Positions 35,714 to 44,742 of a DNA stretch of 64,000 nucleotides are shown here, one piece after another. The position numbers and the translations under genes are program-made. The stretch is taken from NCBI RefSeq assembly GCF_003201815.1, contig NZ_QJKB01000001.1, forward strand, positions 1,240,001 through 1,304,000, read 5' to 3'. The stretch is from Undibacterium pigrum. Its GTDB lineage: Bacteria > Pseudomonadota > Gammaproteobacteria > Burkholderiales > Burkholderiaceae_D. Under the pieces are notes generated by a model, which did no database searches, had not been told where the DNA came from, and saw only the letters and a program-made list of their open reading frames with translations. Position 1 is the stretch's first letter, and each line of letters starts with the position of its first letter.

Positions 35714-36817
35714 TCACAGACTGCGCAGCAAAGCATTGCTATTGATCTCGGCAAGAGTCGCGCATCCTGCCTGGGCCATACAGATCTCCAGTTCTTCGCG
35801 CAACAGCTTGATCATATGAGCTACGCCCAGAGCACCAGCAACGCTAAGCGCATACATTTGCAGGCGCCCTACCAGCACGGCATTGGCACCCAGCGCCAGC
35901 ACCTTGAAAATATCTGCTCCTGAACGTATGCCACCATCGAGCAATAAGGGATACTCATCACCAACCACAGCGCGAATCGCAGGTAGCACGGTCAGGCTAG
36001 CAGGCGCCCCATCAAGGCTGCGCCCACCATGGTTAGAGACGACAATACCAGCAACACCAGCAGCTTTCAGTGCCAGAGCATCATCTGGATGCAGAACGCC
36101 TTTCACCCAGACAGGCAAAGAAGTCTCCGCCATCAACCAGGTCAGATCAGACCATGTTGGTGCTGCACGCATCGCCCCCTGGAAGATACGACTATCATCA
36201 GGTGCAAGCTCAATAGTTTCACCAGCATTGGTCGCTTGCAGGTTAACTGCCACGCAATCCGGCGGCATGCGAAATCCGGCCTGCAAGGCGCGGGCACTGG
36301 GCACCTGTATCGATGCATCCAGTGTCACGACGATAGCACCGAAGCCTGCAGCCTCTGCCCTCGCCAGCAAATTACGGGTATCGTCGCGATTGGCTTGAAA
36401 ATACAACTGAAACCATTTGTGCGGACCTGCGGCATGCGCTACATCCTCCAGAAGACAGGAAGACAAAGTACTGCATACCATGCAGGCATCCATGGCGCAC
36501 GCAGCCCTGGCCGTATCAATTTCACCGGCAGGATGTGCCAGCTTTTGAAAAGCGACGGGAGCTAACAGAATGGGATGAAGAAAAGTTTGCTGACCTAGCT
36601 TAAGGCGCGTATGGCCGTCACTGACATCGCGCAACACACGAGGATAAACTGACCACTGCGCAAAGGCAGCAAGGTTGGCTGCCACCGTGAGATCACGTCC
36701 GCTTCCACCTGCTACATAGGCGTAGCTTGGTTCTGCCATGATACGCTGCGCCGCAAATTCATAATCCTGGGCACAGCGTATATCTGGTGGAATAACAGGA
36801 TTAGCTGGATTGTTCAT
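35714..36817 (-). CDS. FMN-dependent alpha-hydroxy-acid oxidase/dehydrogenase
   Basis: A 367-residue TIM-barrel flavoenzyme of the LldD/glycolate-oxidase/lactate-oxidase family. The catalytic His263 is in VVSNHGGRSLDGAPAS, Lys239 in VWVKGVLHPDDA contacts FMN, and DGGIRSGADIFKVLALGA binds the phosphate. No membrane-binding insertion is obvious, so it is probably soluble like lactate oxidase. The substrate is unknown. Its place between a siderophore receptor and PiuC suggests a hydroxy acid tied to iron uptake. ATG at 36817 is preferred to the TTG one codon earlier. Confidence 0.88.
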   Translation of the reverse strand: MNNPANPVIPPDIRCAQDYEFAAQRIMAEPSYAYVAGGSGRDLTVAANLAAFAQWSVYPRVLRDVSDGHTRLKLGQQTFLHPILLAPVAFQKLAHPAGEIDTARAACAMDACMVCSTLSSCLLEDVAHAAGPHKWFQLYFQANRDDTRNLLARAEAAGFGAIVVTLDASIQVPSARALQAGFRMPPDCVAVNLQATNAGETIELAPDDSRIFQGAMRAAPTWSDLTWLMAETSLPVWVKGVLHPDDALALKAAGVAGIVVSNHGGRSLDGAPASLTVLPAIRAVVGDEYPLLLDGGIRSGADIFKVLALGANAVLVGRLQMYALSVAGALGVAHMIKLLREELEICMAQAGCATLAEINSNALLRSL

Positions 36818-36907
36818 CAATGAGAATGATCAATAAATAACCCATATTCTAGCTGAATCAAGAACCCACTCCCATGAATGAAATAAGTTCTTGATCGCTG
36901 TCAAAGA

Positions 36908-39277
36908 TTACATTTCGTAGTTCAGTGTGAAGCGTACTGCGCGTGCATCGCCTTTGTACAGGAATGAACCTGAACGATAGACTGCTGTGTAGTAGTCTTT
37001 GTTCGTCGCATTCAGTACGTTGACACGGATGTCAAAGCGACGTGAGAAACGATAAGCAGCAAACACGTCATACACGGTGAAACCAGGTACTGGTTGTGAG
37101 CACAGGCCAGTTGTCGTGAAACCTGCTGCAGTATCAGGCTGACCACCACAACGATCACTTTCGTGACGAGCAGAACCACCGAAGGAGAAGGCATTAGTCA
37201 ACTGGTACTTGGCCTGCAAGGAGAAAGTCTTCTTGGCAAAGTTACTTAAAGGATTGCCAACGTTTGCAGGTGTCGCAGATGCCAGTACTTTGGAATCCAG
37301 GAAAGCTGCGCCAAACTGTACGGACAAATCTTCAGTCAGGTTACCACTCAGGCCAAATTCCACACCTTGCACACGATTTTTACCAGTGTTGAATGTACCG
37401 ATAGTGTCGTAGTTGGCACCTTCCATGACGTCAGATTTTTTGGTCTGGAACAAGGCTGCAGTTGCCAGCAGTTTGTCATCCAGCAAATTCCATTTCAAGC
37501 CCAGTTCATAATTCACAGAAGTTTCTGGTTTTGCACCAGCGATCTGGTTTTGATACAACACTGCGCCACCGTAACCACTGCTGGTACCGGAGTCAGCTTC
37601 ACCACCGTTGATGTCTTGCGCACTGGCGACAGAACCATACACGATGAGTTTAGGAGTAATCTTGTAGCTCAGACCCAGATGACCATTCACCAGCGTGTCT
37701 TTATAGCCGTAGTCACCAGTGATGACACCAGTGGTGTTATTACGACGAGTCAGGCCCAGATCAAAGTAATCTGCACGTATACCGCCGAAAGCAGTAAATT
37801 TGTCTGTCAGATCCACAGTATCCATTGCCGTCAAAGCCAGTGCTTTGACATGCCAGTCCTGGTTCCAGCCCAGGCGAGAATAGTTACGGCCAGACAGATT
37901 ACCGAGGTTGGCAACAGGTGTGCCATTGCTGTCAGTGAAGCAGAAGCCATTGTTGGCACCAACGCCAGCAGTAGTCTTACAGTTGAATGTGCCAGTGGTC
38001 GAAATGCCATAAGTACCGGAAACAACTTTATGGTCAGCATACTCAGCACCGAAAATGAATTCATGCTTCATGCCACCGATCACCTTATCCCAGCGCAGAT
38101 TACTCTGGTGCGCAAAGTAGTCGATATCTTGCCAGCCAGTATGGCCACCATCAAGGACGCCAGTTGTGTAAGCCACACCTGTTGCGCCGTTATAACGTGT
38201 TGCAGAGGATGCGCCCGTTGTGACATAGCCGTTATTGGATTTGCCGTAACGTGTCAGGCTGGTGAGCTTGAGGTCAGGAGCAAACGCCAGATTGATACGC
38301 GCCGTCAATGTATCAACGTCAGATTTCAGGAAGTCATTTGCTTGCGCATAAACAGGCACATTGAGTGCTGGCACACGGTTAGGTGCAGTACCAGTCAGGT
38401 AGAAACCCAGATCTGGCGATGTATCTTTAGTGCGCAGACCGTAGTAGTCCAGCGTTACAGAGAAATCCTTGCTGGCTTCATACAAACCGGACAAAGCGAT
38501 ACCTTTGCGTGAACGGTTGGATGGTGAGCGACCTGGTACATCTTCATCGCCGTACAGCAAGTTGGTACGCAGTGCGAAATTGTCGCCGAAACCTTTGTTG
38601 ATATCAGCAGTAACACGTTTTTGTGAATCACTACCAACGCCGACTGAGATACGTTCAAAGTCGTGATCCAGAGTTGCTTGTTTGGTGATGGCATTAATCG
38701 CACCACCGGCAGTACCACGGCCAGCAAAGCTGGAATTTGGGCCTTTGGAAATTTCCAGTTGTTCGATAGCGAAACTTTCGCGTGTAGACATACCAGGATC
38801 GCGCAAGCCGTCAACGAAAACGTCACTACGTGCTTCCTGGCCGCGGATGATGTAACGGTCGCCGAAGGCATTACCGTTTTCACCAGTACCCAGGGTAATG
38901 CCAGGCTGTGCGCCCAATACATGTTTCAGATCAGTCAGGCCAGAATCATCCAGTGCAGAACGTGTCAGAACAGAGATAGTCTGTGGTGTTTCTGCCAGTG
39001 GACGTGTGTGACGGGAATCAGCAGAGGATTTTGCTTTATAAGGTGCGCCAACTTCTGCATTAGGATTGGATTCACGTCTTTTACCCAGAATCTCTACCTC
39101 TGCCAGCTTCTCTTTTTGTGTCTTGACTGGAGGAGTTGTATCTTGTGCCGCCGCAACCATAGGCATCAGCATTGCGCTGGAAATACCCAGTGCCAATGTG
39201 GTTTTTTTCATGGAAGCAAATACCTGGTCTTCAGTGTTGCGCAGGTTTTTTGGCTGTTTGATTAACGGGTGTTTCAT
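36908..39277 (-). CDS. TonB-dependent siderophore receptor (Fiu/PiuA-like)
   Basis: A 789-residue outer-membrane receptor. A long N-terminal leader precedes a normal signal peptide (MKKTTLALGISSAMLMP to AAAQD, about 23-45). The plug domain (about 75-200) has GDRYIIRGQEARSDVFVDGLRD and LEISKGPNSSFAGRGTAGG, followed by the 22-strand barrel ending with VRFTLNYEM. The sequence and PiuC nearby suggest catecholate-type siderophores. ATG at 39277 has AGGGATCTCT before it, while the ATG at 39211 has none, so the longer form is kept. A Fur box is about 100 bases upstream. Confidence 0.93.
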   Translation of the reverse strand: MKHPLIKQPKNLRNTEDQVFASMKKTTLALGISSAMLMPMVAAAQDTTPPVKTQKEKLAEVEILGKRRESNPNAEVGAPYKAKSSADSRHTRPLAETPQTISVLTRSALDDSGLTDLKHVLGAQPGITLGTGENGNAFGDRYIIRGQEARSDVFVDGLRDPGMSTRESFAIEQLEISKGPNSSFAGRGTAGGAINAITKQATLDHDFERISVGVGSDSQKRVTADINKGFGDNFALRTNLLYGDEDVPGRSPSNRSRKGIALSGLYEASKDFSVTLDYYGLRTKDTSPDLGFYLTGTAPNRVPALNVPVYAQANDFLKSDVDTLTARINLAFAPDLKLTSLTRYGKSNNGYVTTGASSATRYNGATGVAYTTGVLDGGHTGWQDIDYFAHQSNLRWDKVIGGMKHEFIFGAEYADHKVVSGTYGISTTGTFNCKTTAGVGANNGFCFTDSNGTPVANLGNLSGRNYSRLGWNQDWHVKALALTAMDTVDLTDKFTAFGGIRADYFDLGLTRRNNTTGVITGDYGYKDTLVNGHLGLSYKITPKLIVYGSVASAQDINGGEADSGTSSGYGGAVLYQNQIAGAKPETSVNYELGLKWNLLDDKLLATAALFQTKKSDVMEGANYDTIGTFNTGKNRVQGVEFGLSGNLTEDLSVQFGAAFLDSKVLASATPANVGNPLSNFAKKTFSLQAKYQLTNAFSFGGSARHESDRCGGQPDTAAGFTTTGLCSQPVPGFTVYDVFAAYRFSRRFDIRVNVLNATNKDYYTAVYRSGSFLYKGDARAVRFTLNYEM

Positions 39278-39375
39278 AGAGATCCCTGATTACGTGCAGT
39301 AAATATTATAAAAAAGATATTAATTGTGAAATTCTGTACAGCAAATTGCAAAATAATACGAATGATATCTATATT

Positions 39376-39394
39376 GACAATGAGAATCAATATC
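39376..39394. promoter_or_regulatory. Fur box before the siderophore receptor
   Basis: GACAATGAGAATCAATATC matches the classical Fur consensus GATAATGATAATCATTATC at 16 of 19 positions. It lies in the 320-base gap (39278-39597) between the receptor and the deacetylase, about 100 bases before the receptor ATG, and probably controls the operon down to the cytochrome b gene. The rest of the gap is AT-rich with no gene I can support. Confidence 0.8.
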
Positions 39395-39597
39395 ATTCAC
39401 ATTTCAATTGTTAAATACTTATAATTTCTTGCAAATTCAGTAATTGAGCAGGTAAAGCTGCTGCTTACCAGGCATATGCCTACTCCAAGTCTGCGGCGAT
39501 AAATACAGTTGAAATCATTCAAATCCCGATTAAATCCAGAAAAAATATTTGTAGACGGATACAATAAGAACATCCCATCAAAAGCTGATTTCTGATT

Positions 39598-40485
39598 TTG
39601 TTCACCTTCTGCCATTGGCGTCATGCCATCTTCTGTTTTCTCATCTCCCTGTATTCTGGCTTTTGCAATGCAGCAATGGCAGACCACTGCACAAGCAACC
39701 CTGCACCAATACGGTTTTTATTGAGCTTTGATGATGGCCCCAGTGCGGTACAGCCAGATAATCCTACCGAGAAAGTACTGCGTACTTTACAAAGCAATCC
39801 TTACCAGAACGGCATCAAGGCGGTATTTTTTGCGCAACCCAGAGCAGTCAATGGTGGCGGCACAGAATTTGGCAGGGCTTTACTGAAGCGGGAAGTGGAA
39901 GCTGGCCATTTACTGGCTTTTCATACCGGGACACCGCGACATTCCAACCATCGCTATTTGAGCGAAGATGAGCTGAAAAACTCACTTGAGTTAGGCATTG
40001 CCGACCTGAGTGCCATTATGGGTGCAGCGCCAAAGCTGGTGCGCCCTCCATTCTGGAATTATGATGCACGCACCCTTGATACCTACCACAGGCATGGTTT
40101 GCAAATGCTGCTGACGGATCTGAGTGCAAATGACGGTATCATCTATGGCATCAACTTCAGCCTGACCAAGCGCCGCAATATGCGCAAGCTGTTATTGGCT
40201 ACCCGTCCCAAATGGTGCCAGAACGAAATGCCTGCAGTAGATGGTGTAACTCCCATCGTCGTCACTTTTCACGACATCAATCCCTATACCGCCAATCATA
40301 TGGAAGAGTATCTGGAAATACTGCTGGATGTCGCCAAAGAACTGGAAATACCCGTCAGTGAAAAACCCTTCTATGACGATCGCGATGTACTCGAGCGTGC
40401 AGCCCTGGCAAGGGTCGTGAAAGATGCCAGCAACGCACCGGAGTTGCCAGGTATCTGGAACTGGTTCTGGGGTTTATTTCGCTGA
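39598..40485 (+). CDS. Secreted polysaccharide deacetylase family protein (NodB fold)
   Basis: A 295-residue protein with a signal peptide (FCFLISLYSGFCNAAMA) and a NodB-type carbohydrate esterase 4 domain. The catalytic Asp45-Asp46 lie in LLSFDDGPS, metal-binding histidines in HTGTPRHSNHRYL, and RPPFWNYDARTLD follows. Members remove acetyl or acyl groups from peptidoglycan, chitin or exopolysaccharide; the substrate is not clear. The start is a TTG at 39598, since no ATG precedes the signal peptide. Its end overlaps the convergent phosphopantetheinyl transferase gene by 12 bases. Confidence 0.83.
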   Translation: MFTFCHWRHAIFCFLISLYSGFCNAAMADHCTSNPAPIRFLLSFDDGPSAVQPDNPTEKVLRTLQSNPYQNGIKAVFFAQPRAVNGGGTEFGRALLKREVEAGHLLAFHTGTPRHSNHRYLSEDELKNSLELGIADLSAIMGAAPKLVRPPFWNYDARTLDTYHRHGLQMLLTDLSANDGIIYGINFSLTKRRNMRKLLLATRPKWCQNEMPAVDGVTPIVVTFHDINPYTANHMEEYLEILLDVAKELEIPVSEKPFYDDRDVLERAALARVVKDASNAPELPGIWNWFWGLFR

Positions 40486-41094
40486 CAGACTGATCTGCAA
40501 CAGTTGCGGTGCGGAAGTAAGCCGTCTGGAACTACACAAAGTGATGGACAGTTCTGGGTGTGGCAAGTGCACGCATTGCATACTTTTCTGATTGAGTTTG
40601 ATCTGCGCTTCTTTGGTCGTCCACAACTGATAAAAATCATGCAGGCGATTACCGGCATCCTGTTGCGCTAACCAGGCATTTTCATCTGCATTAAATGCCT
40701 GCAAGGCCAGGGCAGAAAAATCACGTTCAGGGTTCAGCATTTCAATGTCCAGACCCAGTTTGGTACTGGCGCTGACAGCACAGGCAACCCAGGGACCGCT
40801 ATGCGAGAGACTGAATCCGGCATCACTTAATTCTGGCCGAACGAGTCGGGGTGCATTACCGGCTTGCTCAATCAATTCCAGTTCTGTGGCTGACATGTCC
40901 AGTAACCGGGCCAGTGCCTGCCTTAAAAGAATACGACCAGCCAGAAATTGCCGCTGGCGCTCAGGTCGAATAAAGCGCTGATAACGCTGCACTTCACTCT
41001 CTGAAAGCCAGGGTAAAAAATTCACCAGGACGGAATCTGTCAAGGTATGCAGACTGAGCAGGTAGATACTTGCTTCATCAGTCTGAGTTTTCAT
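40474..41094 (-). CDS. 4'-phosphopantetheinyl transferase, Sfp type
   Basis: A 206-residue enzyme that loads the phosphopantetheine arm onto carrier proteins. The magnesium and CoA motifs are present: LGLDIEML near residue 115 and FYQLWTTKEAQIKLN near 160. It is the last gene of the aryl polyene cluster, 33 bases after the DUF4410 gene, and most likely activates the two carrier proteins at 56561-57098. This pairing is an inference from position. Overlaps the convergent deacetylase by 12 bases. Confidence 0.9.
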   Translation of the reverse strand: MKTQTDEASIYLLSLHTLTDSVLVNFLPWLSESEVQRYQRFIRPERQRQFLAGRILLRQALARLLDMSATELELIEQAGNAPRLVRPELSDAGFSLSHSGPWVACAVSASTKLGLDIEMLNPERDFSALALQAFNADENAWLAQQDAGNRLHDFYQLWTTKEAQIKLNQKSMQCVHLPHPELSITLCSSRRLTSAPQLLQISLSAK

Positions 41095-41127
41095 ACCTTG
41101 CAGCGACCTGGTTATTTGAAGAATGGT

Positions 41128-41709
41128 TTAACGCAAAGCCTTGTCATCAGCGCCGGTCGGACCGCCAACAGCTGCGCTGTAATTGCTGATCACATACCCA
41201 CTGGCGAGATTGGCGACTCGCGTCAACATCAGATTATCATGCACGCCAAAAACAAAACCCGCTGCCATGGCACCTGCACGCTGGAAAAATTCTGGCCTTG
41301 CCACTGAATTGCCTTCAGCATCAGTCACATTCAAACGCAGCAACACGCCTGAGCTGCCTGCCAATGGTCCCAGCAAAACACGCTTGGCGCCATGCTGAAA
41401 CTGTATTTCCTCTACTACTGGCTGGATGACCAAAGTGCGACCATTGGCTGGACGCTTATTCCAATTCTCCAGAGGGCCTGCCAGATCTTTCTGAATATTG
41501 TCATTGATTTTAAGCAGCCCGGAAATATCACCGCTATAACCATCTCTGAATATCGCTGGTTTCACTATGATACGGCCAAAGGAAGCAAATGCCTCTTTAG
41601 GCGCGGGGTTCTGAGTGGCATTTGCTTTAACGGAAGTAGCACACCCTTGCAATAAAGCCAGGGCAAATATTGCAGATAACAGCAAGCCACGTTTTAATAC
41701 GACATTCAT
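41128..41709 (-). CDS. DUF4410 lipoprotein
   Basis: A 193-residue putative lipoprotein. I choose the ATG at 41709 (MNVVLKRG), which has AAGGATG before it, rather than one 20 codons upstream. The signal has the lipobox LLQGCAT, and the mature part matches the DUF4410 family of unknown function. A glycine-rich hydrophobic stretch (AGAMAAGFVFGVHD) is near residue 150. It lies at the end of the aryl polyene cluster, between two genes in the same direction; a role in cell-surface placement of the pigment is possible but unproven. Confidence 0.75.
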   Translation of the reverse strand: MNVVLKRGLLLSAIFALALLQGCATSVKANATQNPAPKEAFASFGRIIVKPAIFRDGYSGDISGLLKINDNIQKDLAGPLENWNKRPANGRTLVIQPVVEEIQFQHGAKRVLLGPLAGSSGVLLRLNVTDAEGNSVARPEFFQRAGAMAAGFVFGVHDNLMLTRVANLASGYVISNYSAAVGGPTGADDKALR

Positions 41710-41814
41710 AATGCATCCTTGAGATATAAAATAAAGGGATATGACAGGCATATCCCTCTCTTCATTCATGCTCCAAATTGGCCAGACAAACAGGCAATTT
41801 AAAACATTGTTTTT

Positions 41815-42264
41815 TTACTTGCTACCTATCCTGACAAAATCACCTTTGAGTGCGACTCCAGCCATGATGGCACCTACGTGACATTCAAACTCGGCTTCAC
41901 TTGCATATTCAACGTTATCATAATTGCTGACGATATTAACGACTGCATTTGCGCCCAATTCTTTTGCGCGCTTTTGCAATTGCAGCATGGCAGACAAGAA
42001 TACCCAATTGCAGGCCTTTGCATCAGACTTACCAAAAGCATTGGTTTTCAGGCTGGTTTTATCACTAGCAAGCGTCTCCAGAATTGCTGGTCCTGGCTGT
42101 TTGCCAAAATAAAATTTGACTGAATCACCCAGGCGACTTTGTGCATCATTGGCATTCATGCCACCAGAGATAGGCAACAAAACTTTTCTGTCTGCTGCCT
42201 GAGCGCTGCTCACACTTGCCATCATCGTAGCCAGGACAATGGCTGCTGAAATTACTTTTTTCAT
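41815..42264 (-). CDS. Periplasmic protein with YbjQ-like (excinuclease-misnamed) domain
   Basis: A 149-residue exported protein: signal peptide to about residue 23 (SVSSAQAADR), then one domain with a KRAKELGANAVVNIVSNYDN segment that resembles the YbjQ-like heavy-metal-binding fold. Relatives are often misnamed excinuclease subunits. Two cysteines (ACNWVFL, FECHVG) may form a disulfide. Function unknown. It is 32 bases downstream of the ketosynthase at 42297 and likely part of the same transcript. Confidence 0.7.
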   Translation of the reverse strand: MKKVISAAIVLATMMASVSSAQAADRKVLLPISGGMNANDAQSRLGDSVKFYFGKQPGPAILETLASDKTSLKTNAFGKSDAKACNWVFLSAMLQLQKRAKELGANAVVNIVSNYDNVEYASEAEFECHVGAIMAGVALKGDFVRIGSK

Positions 42265-42296
42265 GTTGGTTTTCCTTATCTAATTACAGGCCGCAT

Positions 42297-43547
42297 TTAT
42301 GATGAGCGGTATTTTTTAAAAATCAGCGAAGTGTTTATTCCACCAAATGCGAAATTATTCGACATCACATATTCACAATCTATCGCCCTGCCCTCATCCC
42401 TGATGTAATCCAGGTCTGCGCATTGCGGGTCCAGCTCTTGCAAATTGATCGTGGGAGCAAACCATCCCTCGTTCATCATTTCTATGCTGATCCAGGCTTC
42501 CAGCGCACCGCAGGCACCCAGGGTATGTCCCATATAACTTTTCAGTGAGCTGATGGGCATGGTATTGCCAAACACTTGCGCTGTTGCCTGGCTTTCGGCG
42601 ATATCGCCTTGCTGCGTACCGGTGCCGTGGGCGTTTACGTAGCCAATATCAGATGCCTGCAGCTCTGCATCTTCCAGCGCCAGTTGCATGGCGATCTTCA
42701 TGGTCTCGGCATTTGGTTGCGTGACGTGGCAACCATCGCTATTAGTGCCAAAGCCGACCAACTCGGCATGTATGGTGGCACCGCGTGCCAGTGCATGTTC
42801 AAGGTCTTCAAGTATCAGGCAACCCGCACCTTCGCCTATGACCAGGCCATCACGTCCTGCATCAAAAGGACGTGGCGTAATATCTGGCGTATCGTTGCGT
42901 ACGCTGGTGGCGAACAGGGTGTCGAAGACTGCCGCTTCTGTCGCACATAATTCTTCAGCGCCACCGGCAATCATGGCCACTTGCTTGCCACCACGTATGG
43001 CTTCATAGGCATAACCTATGCCCTGACTACCGGATGTACACGCTGACGATGTCGTGATGACGCGCCCGGTCAGGCCAAAGAACACGCCTATATTGACAGG
43101 CGCTGTATGCGCCATCATCTTGATATAGGTAGTGGCGTTAATGCCCTTGGTGGTGCGCTCTTCCATCATGCGGCCAAAGTCACCAATCGCACTCGGTGTA
43201 CCTGCAGAAGAGCCAAAGGAGATACCCATTTTGCCACTGGTGACAACAGGATCATTGAGCAAACCTGCGTGCTCCAGCGCCATTTCACTGGCCCGTGTCG
43301 CCATTAATGCCACCCTGCCCATGCTGCGGGTAGCCTTGCGGTGATAACGCTCATTCAATTCAAAAGCGGCAGCAGGAGCGCCCAGTTGCGTGTTCAGGCC
43401 TTCGTAATCGCTCCATTCATCCATGCGTTTGATGGCATTTCTGTATTCGCCCAATTGCTTGCGTATGCTGGCCCAGTCATTGCCCAAAGGGCTGATGCCA
43501 GCCATGCCAGTGACGACGACACGAGGTTTTATATTGTTCATACTCAT
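42297..43547 (-). CDS. apeR: Aryl polyene ketosynthase ApeR-like (beta-ketoacyl-ACP synthase)
   Basis: A 416-residue FabF-type condensing enzyme with the full Cys-His-His triad: Cys in SSACTSGSQG, His in NAHGTGTQQGD and His in YMGHTLGACG. In the described E. coli and Xenorhabdus aryl polyene pathways two complete ketosynthases are present, ApeO and ApeR; this one is in the ApeR position next to the ketoreductase. It probably starts or elongates the polyene chain on the carrier protein. The ATG overlaps the ketoreductase stop by four bases. Confidence 0.9.
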   Translation of the reverse strand: MSMNNIKPRVVVTGMAGISPLGNDWASIRKQLGEYRNAIKRMDEWSDYEGLNTQLGAPAAAFELNERYHRKATRSMGRVALMATRASEMALEHAGLLNDPVVTSGKMGISFGSSAGTPSAIGDFGRMMEERTTKGINATTYIKMMAHTAPVNIGVFFGLTGRVITTSSACTSGSQGIGYAYEAIRGGKQVAMIAGGAEELCATEAAVFDTLFATSVRNDTPDITPRPFDAGRDGLVIGEGAGCLILEDLEHALARGATIHAELVGFGTNSDGCHVTQPNAETMKIAMQLALEDAELQASDIGYVNAHGTGTQQGDIAESQATAQVFGNTMPISSLKSYMGHTLGACGALEAWISIEMMNEGWFAPTINLQELDPQCADLDYIRDEGRAIDCEYVMSNNFAFGGINTSLIFKKYRSS

Positions 43548-44269
43548 ACCATCCCCCCATTCACTGAAATGACCTGACGCGTGACATAAGCCGCATCGGG
43601 CTGCATGAGAAAGCTGACGACGGCAGCCACTTCTTCTGGCTTACCAACGCGCTTGGCAGGTATCATTTTCAAGGCTTCTTCCATAGGCACATCTTCTATC
43701 ATGTCTGTTTCTATTAAACCTGGGGCCACGCAATTAACAGTGATTGCCCGTTTTGCCAATTCAATTGCCAATGCCTTGGTGGCACCAACGATGCCTGCCT
43801 TGGCAGCACTGTAATTGACCTGACCACGGTTACCAATCAGGCCGGATACAGATGCCATGGTAACGATACGGCCAGGCTTGCGGCGTTGTACCAGTGGCAT
43901 CACCAGGGGATTGAGCACATTATAAAAACCATCGAGATTGGTGCTCAGCACGATATCCCAGTCCTCGCCTGACATTGCAGGAAAAGCATTGTCACGTGCC
44001 ACACCAGCATTACAGACTACGCCGTAATAACAGCCATGCTGCTCAATATCGGCAGTCAGTATGGCTGCTGCCTGCTCGCGTTCGCTAATATCAAATTGCA
44101 AAACACGCGCCTGGCGGCCCATGGCAGCAATTTCTGTTGCAACAGATTCTGCTTCTTCACGCTGGCTGCGGCAATGCAAGACAATATCGTAGCCATCACT
44201 GGCCAGGCGCAAGGCAATGGCCTTGCCTATGCCACGCGAAGATCCAGTCACCAACACACTCATACTCAT
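43544..44269 (-). CDS. apeQ: Aryl polyene 3-ketoacyl-ACP reductase (FabG-like, ApeQ)
   Basis: A 241-residue NADPH-dependent short-chain dehydrogenase. The cofactor motif is TGSSRGIGKA (about 7-16), with NAGVARD near 88 and catalytic Ser-Tyr-Lys in ASVSGLIGNRGQVNYSAAKAG near 135-155. It reduces the beta-keto group in each elongation round; the dehydratase genes beside it then make the double bond. Coupled by overlap to the ketosynthase downstream and two bases after the ApeP dehydratase. Confidence 0.92.
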   Translation of the reverse strand: MSMSVLVTGSSRGIGKAIALRLASDGYDIVLHCRSQREEAESVATEIAAMGRQARVLQFDISEREQAAAILTADIEQHGCYYGVVCNAGVARDNAFPAMSGEDWDIVLSTNLDGFYNVLNPLVMPLVQRRKPGRIVTMASVSGLIGNRGQVNYSAAKAGIVGATKALAIELAKRAITVNCVAPGLIETDMIEDVPMEEALKMIPAKRVGKPEEVAAVVSFLMQPDAAYVTRQVISVNGGMV

Positions 44270-44271
44270 TA

Positions 44272-44742
44272 CTAACTCCGTTGCAGAAAATCTTTGACGT
44301 TATTTGGCTGAAACACGGTAATAGTCGCATTTGCCAGCGACACACCACTCGCGCTATCACTAATCTGACATTCAAAAGCCCCCAGGCCGTTATCTCCCTG
44401 CAATGCCTTGTGTACATGGATATGCAATACACTGCCAGACGCAAATACTGGCTGGCTGCATTCATAGCGCCGTGAGCCCAGTAAGAAGCCCACTTTAACA
44501 GGCTCACCGCGCAATTGCGCCAGGTAACCGGCATGGGCAGCAATGGCTTGTGCCATATATTCGATACCAACCCAGGCACCTACGCCTGATGCTTCACAGA
44601 ACAGGGTTTCTGGCCTGATGCTGACTTCGGCACACAAATTCTCGTCGTCTGCACTCAGCACCCTGTCCAGCAAGACCATCTCGCCATCATGCGGCACCAG
44701 CTCGCGAACTGGAGGTAATTCCTTTTCATTCAGCATGCTCAT
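44272..44742 (-). CDS. apeP: Aryl polyene hotdog-fold dehydratase ApeP-like
   Basis: A 156-residue protein of the FabZ/FabA-like hotdog fold, matching the ApeP dehydratases. The core helix region is EASGVGAWVGIEYMAQAIAAHA, with the catalytic acid and a preceding LVPHDGEMVLLDRV strand region. Start at 44742 (MSMLNEKEL) is firm: GGGAGAGC lies before it and it overlaps the ketosynthase stop (ATGA); a frame upstream of it is only read-through of another frame. It would dehydrate the 3-hydroxyacyl-ACP, alongside the ApeI-type domain at 54284-56017. Confidence 0.88.
   Translation of the reverse strand: MSMLNEKELPPVRELVPHDGEMVLLDRVLSADDENLCAEVSIRPETLFCEASGVGAWVGIEYMAQAIAAHAGYLAQLRGEPVKVGFLLGSRRYECSQPVFASGSVLHIHVHKALQGDNGLGAFECQISDSASGVSLANATITVFQPNNVKDFLQRS

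Noticed and set aside
36815-36840. Possible second Fur box at the start of the hydroxy-acid oxidase gene
   Set aside because: Only one half (TGAGAAT) fits; the other half is poor. The box at 39376-39394 is enough to explain control of the operon.
39397-39687. Possible gene (96 codons) on the minus strand before the siderophore receptor
   Set aside because: It overlaps the deacetylase signal-peptide region and the Fur-box promoter region, with no match to any family.
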